A stretch of 23,551 bases of DNA, taken from assembly GCA_035517115.1 (NCBI GenBank), contig DATIZL010000170.1:1-23551 (forward strand). Reading direction: 5' to 3'. A program made the position numbers and the translations under genes. Position 1 is the stretch's first letter. The number at the start of each line of letters is the position of its first letter. The notes beneath the pieces are model-generated. The model was not told the DNA's origin. It made no database searches and saw nothing but the letters and a program-made list of their open reading frames with translations. Shown in pieces: positions 22,776-23,551 of the stretch. The DNA comes from Hyphomicrobium_A sp035517115 (lineage in GTDB: Bacteria > Pseudomonadota > Alphaproteobacteria > Rhizobiales > Hyphomicrobiaceae).

Positions 22776-23551
22776 TCGGCCAGAACGCGATCGGGGCGGC
22801 GCCAGTGCGCACGCGCGAGCATGTGGCCGTGCTGATGGGCGGCTGTTCCGCGGAGCGCGAGGTGAGCTTGCGGTCCGGTGCCGCGGTCACCGCTGCGCTC
22901 ACGGGCGAGGGCTATCGCGTCACCCCGCTCGACGCCGGGCGCGACGTTGCCGCGCGGCTCGCCGAGATCAAACCCGACGTCTGCTTCAATGCGCTGCACG
23001 GCCGCTTCGGCGAGGACGGCTGTATCCAGGGCGTGCTCGAATGCGCCGGCATCCCCTACACGCACTCCGGTGTGCTCGCCTCTGCGCTCGCCATGCACAA
23101 GGAGTGCGCGAAGGACGTGATGGGCCCCGCGGGTGTGCCCGTCGCCGATGCCCAGGTGGTGACGCGCCGCCAGGCGCTGGAGCGGCACGTGATCGAGCCG
23201 CCCTACGTGGTGAAGCCGGTGGCAGAAGGTTCGAGCGTCGGCGTCGTCATTGTTGAACAGGGCGCCAACCGCCCGCCGGAGGACATCGCCAAGGGTGGCG
23301 GTCTCGACGATATCGTCATGGTTGAGCGCTACATCCCGGGCCGCGAGCTCACCTGCGCCGTCATCGGCAATTTCGTGACCGATGTGATCGAGATCGTGCC
23401 GCTCAAGGGGCTCGCCTTCTACGACTACGAGGCCAAGTACGCCCCCGGCGGCTCCAAGCACGTGCTCCCGGCCGAAATTTCACCCGATGTTTACCAATTG
23501 GTCCGGAAATACACGTTGGCTGCCTGCCGGGCGCTCGGCTGTCGTGGCGCG
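22772..23551 (+). CDS. ddl: D-alanine--D-alanine ligase, 3'-truncated by window end
   Basis: The reading frame is open from the ATG at 22772 to the last base (260 codons) with no stop, so the 3' end lies outside the window; the family is about 305-320 residues. It makes D-Ala-D-Ala for MurF with ATP (ATP-grasp fold). Motifs are VAVLMGGCSAEREVSLRSG (18-36), with E28 matching the catalytic Glu15 of E. coli DdlB, FNALHGRFGEDGCIQGVLE, YTHSGVLASALAMHKECAKDVM, VVKPVAEGSSVGVVIV and ERYIPGRELTCAVIG. The start overlaps the murB stop, so the two are coupled. In related genomes ftsQ, ftsA and ftsZ usually come next. Confidence 0.95.
   Translation, partial: MIGQNAIGAAPVRTREHVAVLMGGCSAEREVSLRSGAAVTAALTGEGYRVTPLDAGRDVAARLAEIKPDVCFNALHGRFGEDGCIQGVLECAGIPYTHSGVLASALAMHKECAKDVMGPAGVPVADAQVVTRRQALERHVIEPPYVVKPVAEGSSVGVVIVEQGANRPPEDIAKGGGLDDIVMVERYIPGRELTCAVIGNFVTDVIEIVPLKGLAFYDYEAKYAPGGSKHVLPAEISPDVYQLVRKYTLAACRALGCRGA

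Overview
The window reads as chromosomal DNA of a high-GC alphaproteobacterium, most likely of the Hyphomicrobiales (Rhizobiales). The evidence is the classic dcw gene order, the Rhizobiales-like MraZ and MurB N-termini, a type A RNase P RNA, and intergenic palindromes of the kind common in that order. The exact genus cannot be told from sequence reading alone. Nothing looks like a phage, integron, CRISPR array or classical insertion sequence.

Positions 1-8364 hold a loose set of accessory and housekeeping genes: a PLP-dependent aminotransferase of the serine/alanine-glyoxylate type (+); a small GIY-YIG endonuclease (+) embedded in palindromic repeats; a GTP-type phosphoenolpyruvate carboxykinase (-); a DCC-thioredoxin/lipase-maturation-factor fusion membrane protein (-); a complete RNase P RNA with recognisable promoter and terminator (+); a tyrosine-rich secreted peptide with three CC pairs (+); a short dihydrofolate reductase-like protein (-); and an N-terminally anchored alpha/beta hydrolase (-).

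Positions 8763-23551 hold the division and cell wall cluster, all on the + strand: mraZ, rsmH, ftsL, ftsI, murE, murF, mraY, murD, ftsW, murG, murC, murB and the start of ddl, which runs off the end. The genes are tightly packed, with 4-base stop/start overlaps at mraZ/rsmH, murD/ftsW, ftsW/murG and murB/ddl. Together they make UDP-MurNAc-pentapeptide (MurB, MurC, MurD, MurE, Ddl, MurF), lipid I and II (MraY, MurG) and the septal polymerase pair (FtsW, FtsI) with its FtsL partner. MraZ is the likely autoregulator, and a set of three GGG triplets at exact 10-bp spacing upstream of mraZ fits a MraZ operator.

The most interesting signals outside the conserved genes are: (1) about six degenerate tandem copies of a ~24-nt unit spanning the murC stop and the murB start, each carrying ribosome-binding-site-like bases; (2) a GIY-YIG gene bracketed by inverted copies of a palindromic repeat, with related inverted copies further out; (3) the redox-domain fusion to a lipase maturation factor; (4) the Tyr/CC-repeat secreted peptide; (5) a perfect 8-bp-arm palindrome upstream of the PEP carboxykinase gene.
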